In this document: in pieces, positions 1-7,339 of the stretch
Position numbering within the stretch: the first letter of the stretch is position 1
How the letters are laid out: each line of letters begins with the position of its first letter
Assembly: GCA_937990185.1 (NCBI GenBank)
Contig: CALKBI010000017.1
Location: 1-64,000, forward strand
Reading direction: 5' to 3'
DNA: 64,000 nucleotides
Source: an uncultured Neomegalonema sp.
GTDB lineage: Bacteria > Pseudomonadota > Alphaproteobacteria > Rhodobacterales > Rhodobacteraceae
Program-made: the position numbers and the translations under genes
The notes under the pieces: generated by a model
What the model was told of the DNA's origin: nothing
Databases searched by the model: none
The model's input: the letters and a program-made list of their open reading frames with translations, nothing else

Positions 1-1
1 T

Positions 2-1447
2 GTTGGCCTCTCAATGCCGTTCAGTTTTGCCGTAGCGGCACTGATCGAAGGGCGCGTAGACGCGGGATGGGCGCGCTGGGTGCGTCCTTGGGCATTGGCC
101 GCATGGTCCGCTCTTACAATCGGAATCGCGCTCGGCAGCTATTGGGCGTATTACGAACTCGGCTGGGGAGGCTGGTGGTTCTGGGACCCCGTTGAGAACG
201 CCAGCTTTATGCCGTGGCTGGTCGCAACCGCCCTGCTCCACTCTGTTATCGTCGTTGAAAAACGCGGAACATTGCAAAGCTGGACGATCCTCCTTGCGAT
301 TATTGGGTTCTCGTTATCCCTTGTCGGGACGTTTATCGTCCGCTCGGGTATCATTACCAGTGTTCACGCCTTCGCAAACGATCCTGAGCGCGGGGTGTTC
401 ATCTTAGCGATGCTTGGCGTAGCCGTGGGTGGTTCTCTAATCCTATACACATGGCGAGCACCTCAATTACGCAGCGATGCCGTCTTCTCGACCATGAGCC
501 GTGAAAGCGCGCTGGTTCTCAACAACCTGCTTATGAGCGTCTCCTGCGCTGTTGTTTTCATCGGGACGCTGTACCCGTTGATGGTGGAGCTTGCGACGAA
601 CGGTGAAAGCAAGATCAGTGTGGGCGCTCCCTTCTTTGATCTCGCCTTTGCACCGCTCATGGTATTGGTCCTGCTGGTCATGCCAATCGGTACAGCGCTT
701 CCATGGAAGCGAGGGGATCTTCCAAAAGCGATGACCCGGATTTGGCCTGCCGTTTTGCTCGCCTTCTGCGTTGGCACTGTGTTCGCGATGTTGCGTTGGG
801 GCGGACCAATCCTCGCGCCGTTTGCAATCATGTTGGCGTTTTGGGCAATCTTCGGCGTGTTGGCTGACTTGGGAGAGCGGGTAAAACTAGGCCGCGCACC
901 AATCAGCGAAAGTCTGCGCCGTCTGGCTAACCTACCGCGCTCTGTTTGGGGACAAGCCGTCGCGCATATCGGTTTTGGAGCTACGGCCTTTGGCGTAGCC
1001 GCAATCACCGCATGGGCGTCGGAAGACATCCGCACGGCCAATGCAGGCGACATCATACCGCTCTCGACTTACGAAATCCGCTTTGACGGTGTGACCATTG
1101 AGAACGGTCCAAACTTCCGCTCGGATATAGGTCGCTTCACCATTTTTGAGGATGGCGAAGAAGTCGGTAGAACCTCTTCCGAGACGAGGTTTTATCCGGT
1201 GCAAAATGCTTACACGACAGAGGCAGGCATCCGTGCAAGCCTTGTCGAAGATGTTTATGTCTCCCTCGGCGACAAACAAAGCGACGGATCTTGGGCTATT
1301 CGCAGTTACGTGAAGCCTTATGCAAACTGGATATGGCTTGGGGCACTGATCATGACACTCGGCGGTTTGTTGAGCCTTAGTGACCGCCGGCATCGCGTCG
1401 GCGCACCAACACGGGCAAAGCGGCAAAAAGTGGTGGCGGCAGAATGA
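2..1447 (+). CDS. ccmF: Cytochrome c-type biogenesis protein CcmF (5' truncated)
   Basis: Integral membrane component of the System I cytochrome c maturation machinery, which with CcmH forms the haem ligation complex that attaches haem from holo-CcmE to apocytochrome c. The frame is open to the left edge of the window (VGLS precedes the first Met), so roughly the first 170-190 residues of a usual ~650-residue CcmF are missing. The haem-handling WWD segment is visible near the start (GGWWFWDPVENASFMPWL). Many hydrophobic segments follow, then a large periplasmic loop and a final transmembrane helix with a basic tail. The stop overlaps the ccmH start (ATGA), so the two are translationally coupled. 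Identification is secure; only the N-terminus is unseen. Confidence 0.96.
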   Translation, partial: VGLSMPFSFAVAALIEGRVDAGWARWVRPWALAAWSALTIGIALGSYWAYYELGWGGWWFWDPVENASFMPWLVATALLHSVIVVEKRGTLQSWTILLAIIGFSLSLVGTFIVRSGIITSVHAFANDPERGVFILAMLGVAVGGSLILYTWRAPQLRSDAVFSTMSRESALVLNNLLMSVSCAVVFIGTLYPLMVELATNGESKISVGAPFFDLAFAPLMVLVLLVMPIGTALPWKRGDLPKAMTRIWPAVLLAFCVGTVFAMLRWGGPILAPFAIMLAFWAIFGVLADLGERVKLGRAPISESLRRLANLPRSVWGQAVAHIGFGATAFGVAAITAWASEDIRTANAGDIIPLSTYEIRFDGVTIENGPNFRSDIGRFTIFEDGEEVGRTSSETRFYPVQNAYTTEAGIRASLVEDVYVSLGDKQSDGSWAIRSYVKPYANWIWLGALIMTLGGLLSLSDRRHRVGAPTRAKRQKVVAAE

Positions 1448-1917
1448 GGATAATACTCGCCTTCATCGCCCTGCTGATGGCCTTTCCCGCACAAGCGGTA
1501 GAACCGGATGAAATCCTCTCCGATCCGGTTCTAGAATCCCGTGCGCGGGAGCTTTCGAAAGGACTACGCTGTCTCGTTTGCCGCAATCAAAGCATTGACG
1601 ATTCCGATGCGAGTCTCGCCAAAGACCTGCGCGTCGTTGTCAGAGAGCGCCTCGTTGCTGGGGACAGCGATGAAGATGTCATTGAGTTCGTGGTTGATCG
1701 CTACGGCGAATACGTCCTCCTGAAACCTCGGTTCAGCATTGGCAACGCAGCGCTCTATCTCGGGGGGCCGCTCTTGCTGCTCATTGGCGGTTTTGCCTTC
1801 TGGCGGATGACCCGCCAGTCAGAAGTCGCGCATCAAAAAGTAACCGCTGCTGGTGTTACTCCGCTCAGCGATGATGAGCGCCGCAAGCTCGATGCCCTGA
1901 TCGGGAAATCCGACTAA
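1444..1917 (+). CDS. ccmH: Cytochrome c-type biogenesis protein CcmH
   Basis: Membrane-anchored thiol-disulfide protein that keeps the CXXC motif of apocytochromes reduced and presents them to CcmF. At 157 residues it matches the short CcmH/CycL type. A Sec signal peptide covers residues 1-18 (cleavage after AQA). The redox motif LRCLVC places the cysteines at residues 43 and 46. A single transmembrane helix lies at about residues 100-118, followed by a short tail. It starts inside the ccmF stop (ATGA) and its own stop overlaps the next start (TAATG), so three genes are tightly coupled. There is no ccmG/dsbE between ccmF and ccmH, as in the rhizobial cycHJKL arrangement. Confidence 0.95.
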   Translation: MRIILAFIALLMAFPAQAVEPDEILSDPVLESRARELSKGLRCLVCRNQSIDDSDASLAKDLRVVVRERLVAGDSDEDVIEFVVDRYGEYVLLKPRFSIGNAALYLGGPLLLLIGGFAFWRMTRQSEVAHQKVTAAGVTPLSDDERRKLDALIGKSD

Positions 1918-2504
1918 TGCTGCGCGCAGTCAGCGTCATTTCGTTGATGACGCTCGCCGCCGTTACAGATCGCGATGGAGAACTGGAAGCGCCCATCGTT
2001 CTCAACAAAGGCGACGTTATTTGTGTCGGATATGACCGCGAGTCAAACACCTGCATTGTAAAGCAACTCGTCGGCACTGCGGCGGATGACAAAATTACCA
2101 TGCTCGAAGAGATGCAGATTACGAATTTTGGACCACCGCTGAAAATCACGACTCTCTCGACAAGCAAGCGGCAGAATTCCCGATATTGCCTGTCGGAAAA
2201 CAGCATCCGCGCCGTCGTCGTACCAGAGATTCATCATGCTGCGGCATTGCTGACAACGGCAACGATTCAAGGGCTAAATCGCTACGCTCAATCATCCTAT
2301 TGCGTTGAACATCGCGTGTGTAACGACGAGCATGTCGCCATTGCTTATGCGGGCAAAAACCGCTTTCCAGAAGAAGATATGGTCTACACGCTGTTTCCTG
2401 AAAACGACCCTGCGCTTAATACGCTGAGCCTACGCGACATGGAAATAGAACAGCTTGACCAGATCAAAGGCTTCGCCCCGGTATCCTGCCTCCCTGCCGA
2501 ATAA
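1917..2504 (+). CDS. Hypothetical cysteine-containing protein coupled to ccmH
   Basis: A 195-residue protein of no family I recognise. Its ATG overlaps the ccmH stop (TAATG), so it is probably translated as the last gene of the ccm operon. The N-terminus has a short hydrophobic stretch (residues 4-16) that could be a weak signal peptide. Six cysteines are spread through the chain in short contexts such as ICVGY, NTCIV, YCLSE and YCVEH, which suggests disulfides in the periplasm. A role near cytochrome c maturation is only a guess from position. A real gene is likely given the overlap, the consistent frame and the terminator-bounded end. Confidence 0.7.
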   Translation: MLRAVSVISLMTLAAVTDRDGELEAPIVLNKGDVICVGYDRESNTCIVKQLVGTAADDKITMLEEMQITNFGPPLKITTLSTSKRQNSRYCLSENSIRAVVVPEIHHAAALLTTATIQGLNRYAQSSYCVEHRVCNDEHVAIAYAGKNRFPEEDMVYTLFPENDPALNTLSLRDMEIEQLDQIKGFAPVSCLPAE

Positions 2505-2535
2505 AAAAAGGCCCGATCAAATCAATGACCGGGCC
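2503..2535 (-). terminator. Rho-independent terminator of ald
   Basis: Ten-base-pair hairpin with arms 2510-2519 and 2526-2535 (GGCCCGATCA / TGACCGGGCC, one G-U pair), followed on the minus strand by seven Ts (2503-2509). It lies 35 bases after the ald stop. The convergent ccm operon ends next to it and may also be stopped by the hairpin. Confidence 0.85.
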
Positions 2536-2570
2536 ATAAGTCCGCTTTCGCGGGGGAGGAAACTTGTTCG

Positions 2571-3689
2571 TCAGGCTGCGAGCGCGTCCTTCGTCGGTAC
2601 GTAATCGTACCCGAGATCACGCGCCACTGCTTCGTATGTCACCTTACCGTTCCATACATTCAGCCCGTTAGCGAGATGCGCGTCATTGGACAAGGCCGCT
2701 TTCCAGCCGTTATCAGCCAACGCCAACGCATGAGGCAAAGTAACGTTGTTCAATGCGTAGGTAGAGGTGCGTGCGACACCGCCCGGCATGTTTGCGACAC
2801 AGTAATGGACGATATCATCAACCAAGTAAGTTGGCTCAGCATGGGTTGTTGCCTTGGAAGTTTCAAAACAACCGCCTTGGTCAATCGCAACATCCACGAG
2901 AACCGAACCCTTTTTCATCGTGCCGAGCATCGCCCGTGAAACGAGTTTCGGCGCCGCCGCACCGGGGATCAAAACAGCACCGATTACGAGATCCGCTTCA
3001 GCAACACTCTCTTCGAGATTTGCTTTATTGGAAAAACGAGTTTTCGCAGCTGCTTCGAAATGGGTCGACAGTTTTTCGAGGACTTCCGGACTCCGGTCGA
3101 GGATCGTCACATCAGCACCGAGTCCTACAGCCATCTGAGCGGCATTGAACCCAACCACACCGCCACCAATGATGGCAACTTTGCCCGGCATAACACCCGG
3201 TACACCGCCGAGCAGGACACCGCGACCCCCTTGAGCTTTTTCAAGGCAATGCGCACCAGCTTGGATAGACATCCGACCGGCAACCTGACTCATCGGCTTG
3301 AGCAAAGGCAATCCACCACTGCGGTCTGTCACGGTTTCATAAGCAATGCATACAGCGCCAGAATCCACCAAATCTTTAGTTTGTTCAGGGTCGGGTGCAA
3401 GGTGCAGGTAAGTATAGAGAATTTGCCCTTCACGCAGCATCTTGCGTTCGCCCGCTTGAGGTTCCTTGACCTTTACGATCATATCCGCGCGCTCGAAGAT
3501 TTCTGCCGCATCTGACACCATTTCAGCACCAGCAGCGATATAGTCTTCATCCGTAGACCCAATGCCATTACCGGCATTATTCTCGACCACGACTTTATGG
3601 CCGTGATGAACCGTTTCAGCGACACTCTCAGGCGTCATACCAACGCGGTATTCGTGATTTTTGATTTCCTTAGGGATACCGATCAGCAT
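2571..3689 (-). CDS. ald: Alanine dehydrogenase
   Basis: NAD-dependent L-alanine dehydrogenase (EC 1.4.1.1), converting L-alanine to pyruvate and ammonium in the cytoplasm. The 372-residue length is typical. The N-terminal catalytic domain opens with MLIGIPKEIKNHEYRVGMTP, includes the substrate-binding KVKEP segment and the YTYLHLAPD segment with the conserved His. The Rossmann motif GGGVVGFNAA lies in the middle, and the C-terminal part has HYCVANMPGGVARTS. The start is supported by a GAGGA box 8-9 bases upstream. It is divergent from an Lrp-family regulator gene, the usual arrangement for alanine-inducible ald control, and is followed by a strong terminator. Confidence 0.97.
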   Translation of the reverse strand: MLIGIPKEIKNHEYRVGMTPESVAETVHHGHKVVVENNAGNGIGSTDEDYIAAGAEMVSDAAEIFERADMIVKVKEPQAGERKMLREGQILYTYLHLAPDPEQTKDLVDSGAVCIAYETVTDRSGGLPLLKPMSQVAGRMSIQAGAHCLEKAQGGRGVLLGGVPGVMPGKVAIIGGGVVGFNAAQMAVGLGADVTILDRSPEVLEKLSTHFEAAAKTRFSNKANLEESVAEADLVIGAVLIPGAAAPKLVSRAMLGTMKKGSVLVDVAIDQGGCFETSKATTHAEPTYLVDDIVHYCVANMPGGVARTSTYALNNVTLPHALALADNGWKAALSNDAHLANGLNVWNGKVTYEAVARDLGYDYVPTKDALAA

Positions 3690-3787
3690 CGCGCGAATCC
3701 TCAGATGAATATATGATGGCTACCCATACCCCCGACTGGAGCAGCATTTCTTCCGATATAATGCTATGAAAGTTACAGATAATTGAT

Positions 3788-3823
3788 ATTTTTCCGGCAT
3801 TGAGCCAATTTTACCGGAAAATT
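3788..3823. promoter_or_regulatory. Inverted repeat, candidate Lrp/AldR operator
   Basis: An inverted repeat TTTTCCGG ... CCGGAAAA (arms 3790-3797 and 3814-3821, 16-base spacer) lies in the ald-lrp intergenic region and ends 6 bases before the regulator ATG. A-T rich flanks partly extend the symmetry. Position and symmetry suggest an autoregulatory site for the adjacent Lrp-type protein; binding is inferred. Confidence 0.5.
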
Positions 3824-3827
3824 TCCT

Positions 3828-4286
3828 ATGGATTCGATTGATGCAAAGATTCTTACCGTTCTGCAAAGTGATGGCCGCGCTTCCGCCGCTGACCTGAGCG
3901 CGATTGTTAATTTATCTCTTTCAGCGGTGCATCGCAGGATCAAACTTCTGGAGGAGTCGGGTGCGATCAAAGGATACGCCGCAATCCTTGATGCAAAAGC
4001 CATTGGCTACAGTCACGATTTTTTCGTTGAAATAGCTCTGCAATCGCAAAGCGCCGAAACGATGGAAGCCTTTGAGGAGGCCGTCAGGCAGTCTCCCCAT
4101 ATCGTCGAATGTCATCTGCTGACCGGCGCGTTTGATTACCTCATCCGCATCGCCACACGCGGACCTGAAGATTATGAGCGTGTTCACCGCCACGCACTCT
4201 CGGCGCTTCCCGGTGTTATGAGAATGCAATCTAGTTTGGTGCTGAAAACTGTACGACCTTGGGAGGGCTATAGCGTCACCACTTAG
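3828..4286 (+). CDS. Lrp/AsnC-family transcriptional regulator, probable ald activator
   Basis: A 152-residue Lrp/AsnC-type DNA-binding protein. Residues 1-60 form the winged helix-turn-helix (DAKILTVLQSDGRAS, then LSAVHRRIKLLEESGAI) and residues about 70-145 form the RAM ligand-binding domain (HIVECHLLTGAFDYLIRI). It is transcribed away from ald, with an inverted repeat just upstream. By analogy with AldR-type proteins it probably senses alanine or another amino acid and controls ald; this link rests on gene order. It could also be a more global Lrp paralogue. Confidence 0.92.
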   Translation: MDSIDAKILTVLQSDGRASAADLSAIVNLSLSAVHRRIKLLEESGAIKGYAAILDAKAIGYSHDFFVEIALQSQSAETMEAFEEAVRQSPHIVECHLLTGAFDYLIRIATRGPEDYERVHRHALSALPGVMRMQSSLVLKTVRPWEGYSVTT

Positions 4287-4374
4287 AGCACTTTGGGTTT
4301 ACCTTGATCCAAAAGAGTCTTGAAAGGCGTGTGCTCTTGAGACGGTTTTCGATTCAAGATTACCGCAAAGTATT

Positions 4375-5253
4375 TTAATCAGCGATAAGCCAATCCAGCA
4401 TCGCATCGACCAAACGGCCTTCACTGGCAACATCGAAAGCTACGAACATTGGATTTGAGTTTGTTTCGAGGAAAACAAGCTCATCACTACCAGCGCGCGT
4501 TTTGAAATCGGCGGCGGTATAGGTCAGCCCAAATCGATCCGTCAGCTCACGCAACCCATTCAACAAATGCTCTGGTGGCTCGACTTCGGAAACTTTCGCA
4601 TCTCCTCCAACGGTTCGATAGTCCAATGCGTCGGCGTCTATTTGATAAGCAAAAAATGACTCGCCCACACGAAAGATTCTAATTTCCGGCGGCACGAGCT
4701 TATCTTGAAAAATATAAGGGCGCGGCAGATAAGGTTCACTGACGCGGCCCAAAGCATCTGCCTCCAACTCGCGGCACATGTCACCGCCCCCGACAGGCTT
4801 ATAAACGACCGGACCTCGCGCTAACGCAGTATCAGCGACCGCGACTGAAGAATGCAAAACAGTATCAGGCACAGCAAGCCCCGCCTCGCGCGCCCAAACC
4901 AGCGCTAGAGGTTTATTCACTGCATCTTTCATAGCAAAGCCACGGTTGAAGAGACGAATGTCGGGATGAGACCACAGCCATCCGTCAATCATGATCTTCC
5001 AACTGCGCGCATCATCGCGGTCAATCTGCTTATTCGTTTGAAGAAAACGGAACACGTCTTGGCGGACAAAAGCACCCTTCGGCTTAATGGCGGTCCCATC
5101 TATCGATAGCAATCCCGACGCAACATCCCATTCCAATAAAAGCTGCCCACCTTCACGGTGAAGTAGTGTCGTAACCGGCAGGTCACGCGCCTCTGCACGA
5201 TCTATCATGCGTTTGAGTTGCGGGTCTGCGTCTCCTCCTGCGATCAGCAACAT
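4375..5253 (-). CDS. ATP-grasp ligase, probable graspetide macrocyclase
   Basis: A 292-residue ATP-grasp enzyme of the RimK/MvdC-D type. In the graspetide family these enzymes phosphorylate Glu/Asp side chains of a precursor and join them to Thr/Ser (ester) or Lys (amide). Visible signatures: NKPLALVWAREAGLAVPDT (about residues 113-131), the ATP-binding lysine in VVYKP (Lys152), EIRIFRVG (190-197), the DYR triplet (211-213) and the metal/ATP-binding FLETNSNP (261-268, with Glu263, Asn265, Asn267). Length and order fit microviridin- or plesiocin-type ligases. An AGGAG box precedes the start. It lies 104 bases downstream of a lipoprotein gene with two TTxxxxEE motifs, the class-2 graspetide core signature. 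A RimK-like ligase with another substrate remains possible. Confidence 0.8.
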   Translation of the reverse strand: MLLIAGGDADPQLKRMIDRAEARDLPVTTLLHREGGQLLLEWDVASGLLSIDGTAIKPKGAFVRQDVFRFLQTNKQIDRDDARSWKIMIDGWLWSHPDIRLFNRGFAMKDAVNKPLALVWAREAGLAVPDTVLHSSVAVADTALARGPVVYKPVGGGDMCRELEADALGRVSEPYLPRPYIFQDKLVPPEIRIFRVGESFFAYQIDADALDYRTVGGDAKVSEVEPPEHLLNGLRELTDRFGLTYTAADFKTRAGSDELVFLETNSNPMFVAFDVASEGRLVDAMLDWLIAD

Positions 5254-5357
5254 CAGAGATACACTCCTGCAACAAAGGTAAGAGAATTGGTTGATGAAAA
5301 CCGGTAGATCATCACTTCTGAAAGCGCATATCCATGCGGGATCACCGGCATGGCACT

Positions 5358-5795
5358 CTAACCTTCTTCACCAATCGCAAGTGTCGTAGCTGATCCTGTT
5401 TCCGGCGGAATATAAATCCGCTCATATTCACCGGCAACTTCACCAATCGGAGGTGGAGCCAAAGGATCGAACGATGTCTGCCCTGCACTTGCATTCGGCT
5501 GAATGGGAATTAGGCCAGTTCCATCTTCTTCGCCAATGGCTTTAGTCGTAACAAAAACACTTTGAGGCTGTTGCAAAGTATTCACTTCTTGGGGCGGTTG
5601 CACCGTCTCTACACGAGGAGGTTGGACGGTATTTACTGGAGGAATGACAGCAGGCTGCGGCGCAGCAACGGGCCTTTGCACACGGTCGACATCAGAAACC
5701 GCTCGGGGAGAACATCCACTTACTACACTCAATCCAACAAGTGCGGTTACAGACGCAGCCATTCGGCTGCGATTTGATGGAGTGCCTGACTGCAT
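5358..5795 (-). CDS. Proline-rich lipoprotein with two TTxAIGEE motifs (candidate graspetide precursor)
   Basis: A 145-residue protein from the ATG at 5795, which has an AGGGA box about 8 bases upstream; an in-frame ATG at 5849 is less likely. Residues 12-27 form a signal h-region ending in the lipobox VSGC (Cys28); Ser follows Cys, so outer-membrane sorting is expected. A linker at about 40-80 is rich in Pro and Gln, with near-repeats VNTVQPP, VETVQPP and VNTLQQP. TTKAIGEE lies at 83-90 and TTLAIGEE at 137-144, one residue before the end. TTxxxxEE is the crosslinked core of plesiocin-type graspetides, and an ATP-grasp ligase gene follows. The motifs are directly seen; modification is inferred. 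A signal peptide with lipobox on such a precursor is unusual. Confidence 0.72.
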   Translation of the reverse strand: MQSGTPSNRSRMAASVTALVGLSVVSGCSPRAVSDVDRVQRPVAAPQPAVIPPVNTVQPPRVETVQPPQEVNTLQQPQSVFVTTKAIGEEDGTGLIPIQPNASAGQTSFDPLAPPPIGEVAGEYERIYIPPETGSATTLAIGEEG

Positions 5796-5861
5796 GGGAT
5801 TTTCCCTTTTTTGTTGCCTCAAGACAGAGATACCTGTCGATGACGCCAAAGGAAGGCAGCA

Positions 5862-6764
5862 TCAAGGCATTTGAGCACCTTCGCGATTTAGAACAATGCT
5901 GTAAATGCTGGTTGTCGCTGTGATAAACAGCTTATGTTTTGCCCGACCGCCAAAACAAACATTAGATACTAATTCCGGCACAAAGATTTTCCCCATCAAA
6001 ACACCATGGGGACTAATGCAATGCACACCATCGGCGGCAGAGCTCCAAATATTGCCCTCATTATCGCACCGAAACCCGTCAGAATGTCCGGGTGATACCG
6101 TGTAAAAATCCCGACCACCGGTCAGGGTGTTATCTGATGAAACGTCAAAAACACGAATACGCTTGTTTGCATTCGGATCAAAAGCATGGCCACTTTCCGC
6201 AATATAGAGCAAACTTTCATCCGGCGAGAACGCCAACCCATTCGGACAATCAAAGTCGGTCGCGACCGCAGCAATGCCCCCCATGTTAGGATCAACGCAG
6301 TAAACTTGGCAGGAAAGCTCCTGATCGGATTTAAAGCCTTCGTAATTTGATTTGATACCATAGTGCGGATCAGTGAACCAAACCGTACCATCAGATTTCA
6401 CCACAACATCATTCGGAGAATTAAACCGCTTACCTTCAAAGTGGTCCGCGATGATAGTGATCGACCCATCATATTCCGTCCTCGTCACACGGCGCGTTCC
6501 ATGCTCGCAGGATATCAGCCGCCCCTGCCTGTCGCGTGTATGGCCGTTCGAATAGTTTGAAGGCTCCCGATAAACTGAAATGCCGTTACCCTCAGTCCAG
6601 CGCATAATGCGATTATTCGGAATGTCTGAGAACAGCAGACAATTCGCATCGCCAAACCACGTCGGCCCTTCAACCCAATCAAACCCCGTAGCCAATTGTT
6701 TGACCGGCGCATTCTTCAAAACGTAACTGCGAAATGCAGGATCAATAATTTCGAAAAAAGACAT
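5862..6764 (-). CDS. SMP-30/gluconolactonase/LRE family protein
   Basis: A 300-residue six-bladed beta-propeller protein of the SMP-30/gluconolactonase family, metal-dependent hydrolases of sugar lactones and related esters. Family signatures: VEGPTWF near residue 31 (first metal ligand Glu), SPNDVVV (Asn ligand), CPNGLAFSPDE and HSDGFRCDNEGNIWSS (the last Asp ligand). No signal peptide is seen, so it is probably cytoplasmic. It is the first gene of a possible three-gene minus-strand unit, 66 bases before the TTxAIGEE lipoprotein. Whether it acts on a sugar lactone or is linked to the ester-forming neighbours is unknown; ordinary sugar metabolism is the default reading. Confidence 0.88.
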   Translation of the reverse strand: MSFFEIIDPAFRSYVLKNAPVKQLATGFDWVEGPTWFGDANCLLFSDIPNNRIMRWTEGNGISVYREPSNYSNGHTRDRQGRLISCEHGTRRVTRTEYDGSITIIADHFEGKRFNSPNDVVVKSDGTVWFTDPHYGIKSNYEGFKSDQELSCQVYCVDPNMGGIAAVATDFDCPNGLAFSPDESLLYIAESGHAFDPNANKRIRVFDVSSDNTLTGGRDFYTVSPGHSDGFRCDNEGNIWSSAADGVHCISPHGVLMGKIFVPELVSNVCFGGRAKHKLFITATTSIYSIVLNREGAQMP

Positions 6765-6978
6765 TCAATGCTCTTTCACTTGGGAGATTCTTTTTTAAGT
6801 CCAACGCAGCATTCGGGATGCTCATGCTTACATCAAGCGAAAGATTGCATGGAATTTGATGCAAATCCCGCATTGAATTTTACGCCCCTCTATCTGCTTT
6901 CAATTCTGATTTAACCTTTAGAAGCCTCTACTAATCTCAAGACATCTTTGGTTTTTTCAGACAACGGGGCGAGGTATC

Positions 6979-7326
6979 ATGCCAGCATTAGCGCACAAAC
7001 CTATGGACGCACCTATCCATCAAAGGCGCGCACACAAACGTTTCGATTATGAAGCGTGCTGTGAGATTCAACGCGAAACCGTCACCCAACGCGCGCAAGT
7101 TAAGAATATTTCCGAAGGAGGACTAAACCTCACGCTCTTAGAAACAGGCTCTGTTCCAATTGGAAAAGTTGTCACTCTCACCATTGGAACATTCGATCCT
7201 GTCAAAGCAGTTATCCGTTGGCAACAAGGCAACAGCTATGGCGTTCAATTCTTATCTGCGATCAAAAACAACGCTGGCCTGCATTCAGTGATCAGAAATT
7301 TAGAAGCTTGGCACGCCACATCTTAG
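6979..7326 (+). CDS. PilZ-domain protein
   Basis: A 115-residue single-domain PilZ protein, a cytoplasmic c-di-GMP receptor or a degenerate relative. The arginine-rich nucleotide motif is present as QRRAHKRFDY at about residues 15-24, and the second motif as NISEGG (D/NxSxxG) near residue 43. The rest is the predicted beta barrel (AVIRWQQGNSYGVQF). A GAGG box lies 5 bases before the ATG. It stands alone, convergent with the MocR regulator gene, so its effector target cannot be read from context. Confidence 0.86.
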   Translation: MPALAHKPMDAPIHQRRAHKRFDYEACCEIQRETVTQRAQVKNISEGGLNLTLLETGSVPIGKVVTLTIGTFDPVKAVIRWQQGNSYGVQFLSAIKNNAGLHSVIRNLEAWHATS

Positions 7327-7339
7327 ATGAAGCTCCCAA

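Noticed and set aside
463-1056. 197-residue open frame antisense to ccmF
   Set aside because: Arg/Ala/Pro-rich shadow of a clear ccmF frame.
4375-5253. ATP-grasp protein as glutathione synthetase or RimK
   Set aside because: Shorter than GshB, lacks the GshB N-terminal pattern, and the neighbouring TTxxxxEE protein gives a better explanation, though RimK-type glutamylation is not fully excluded.
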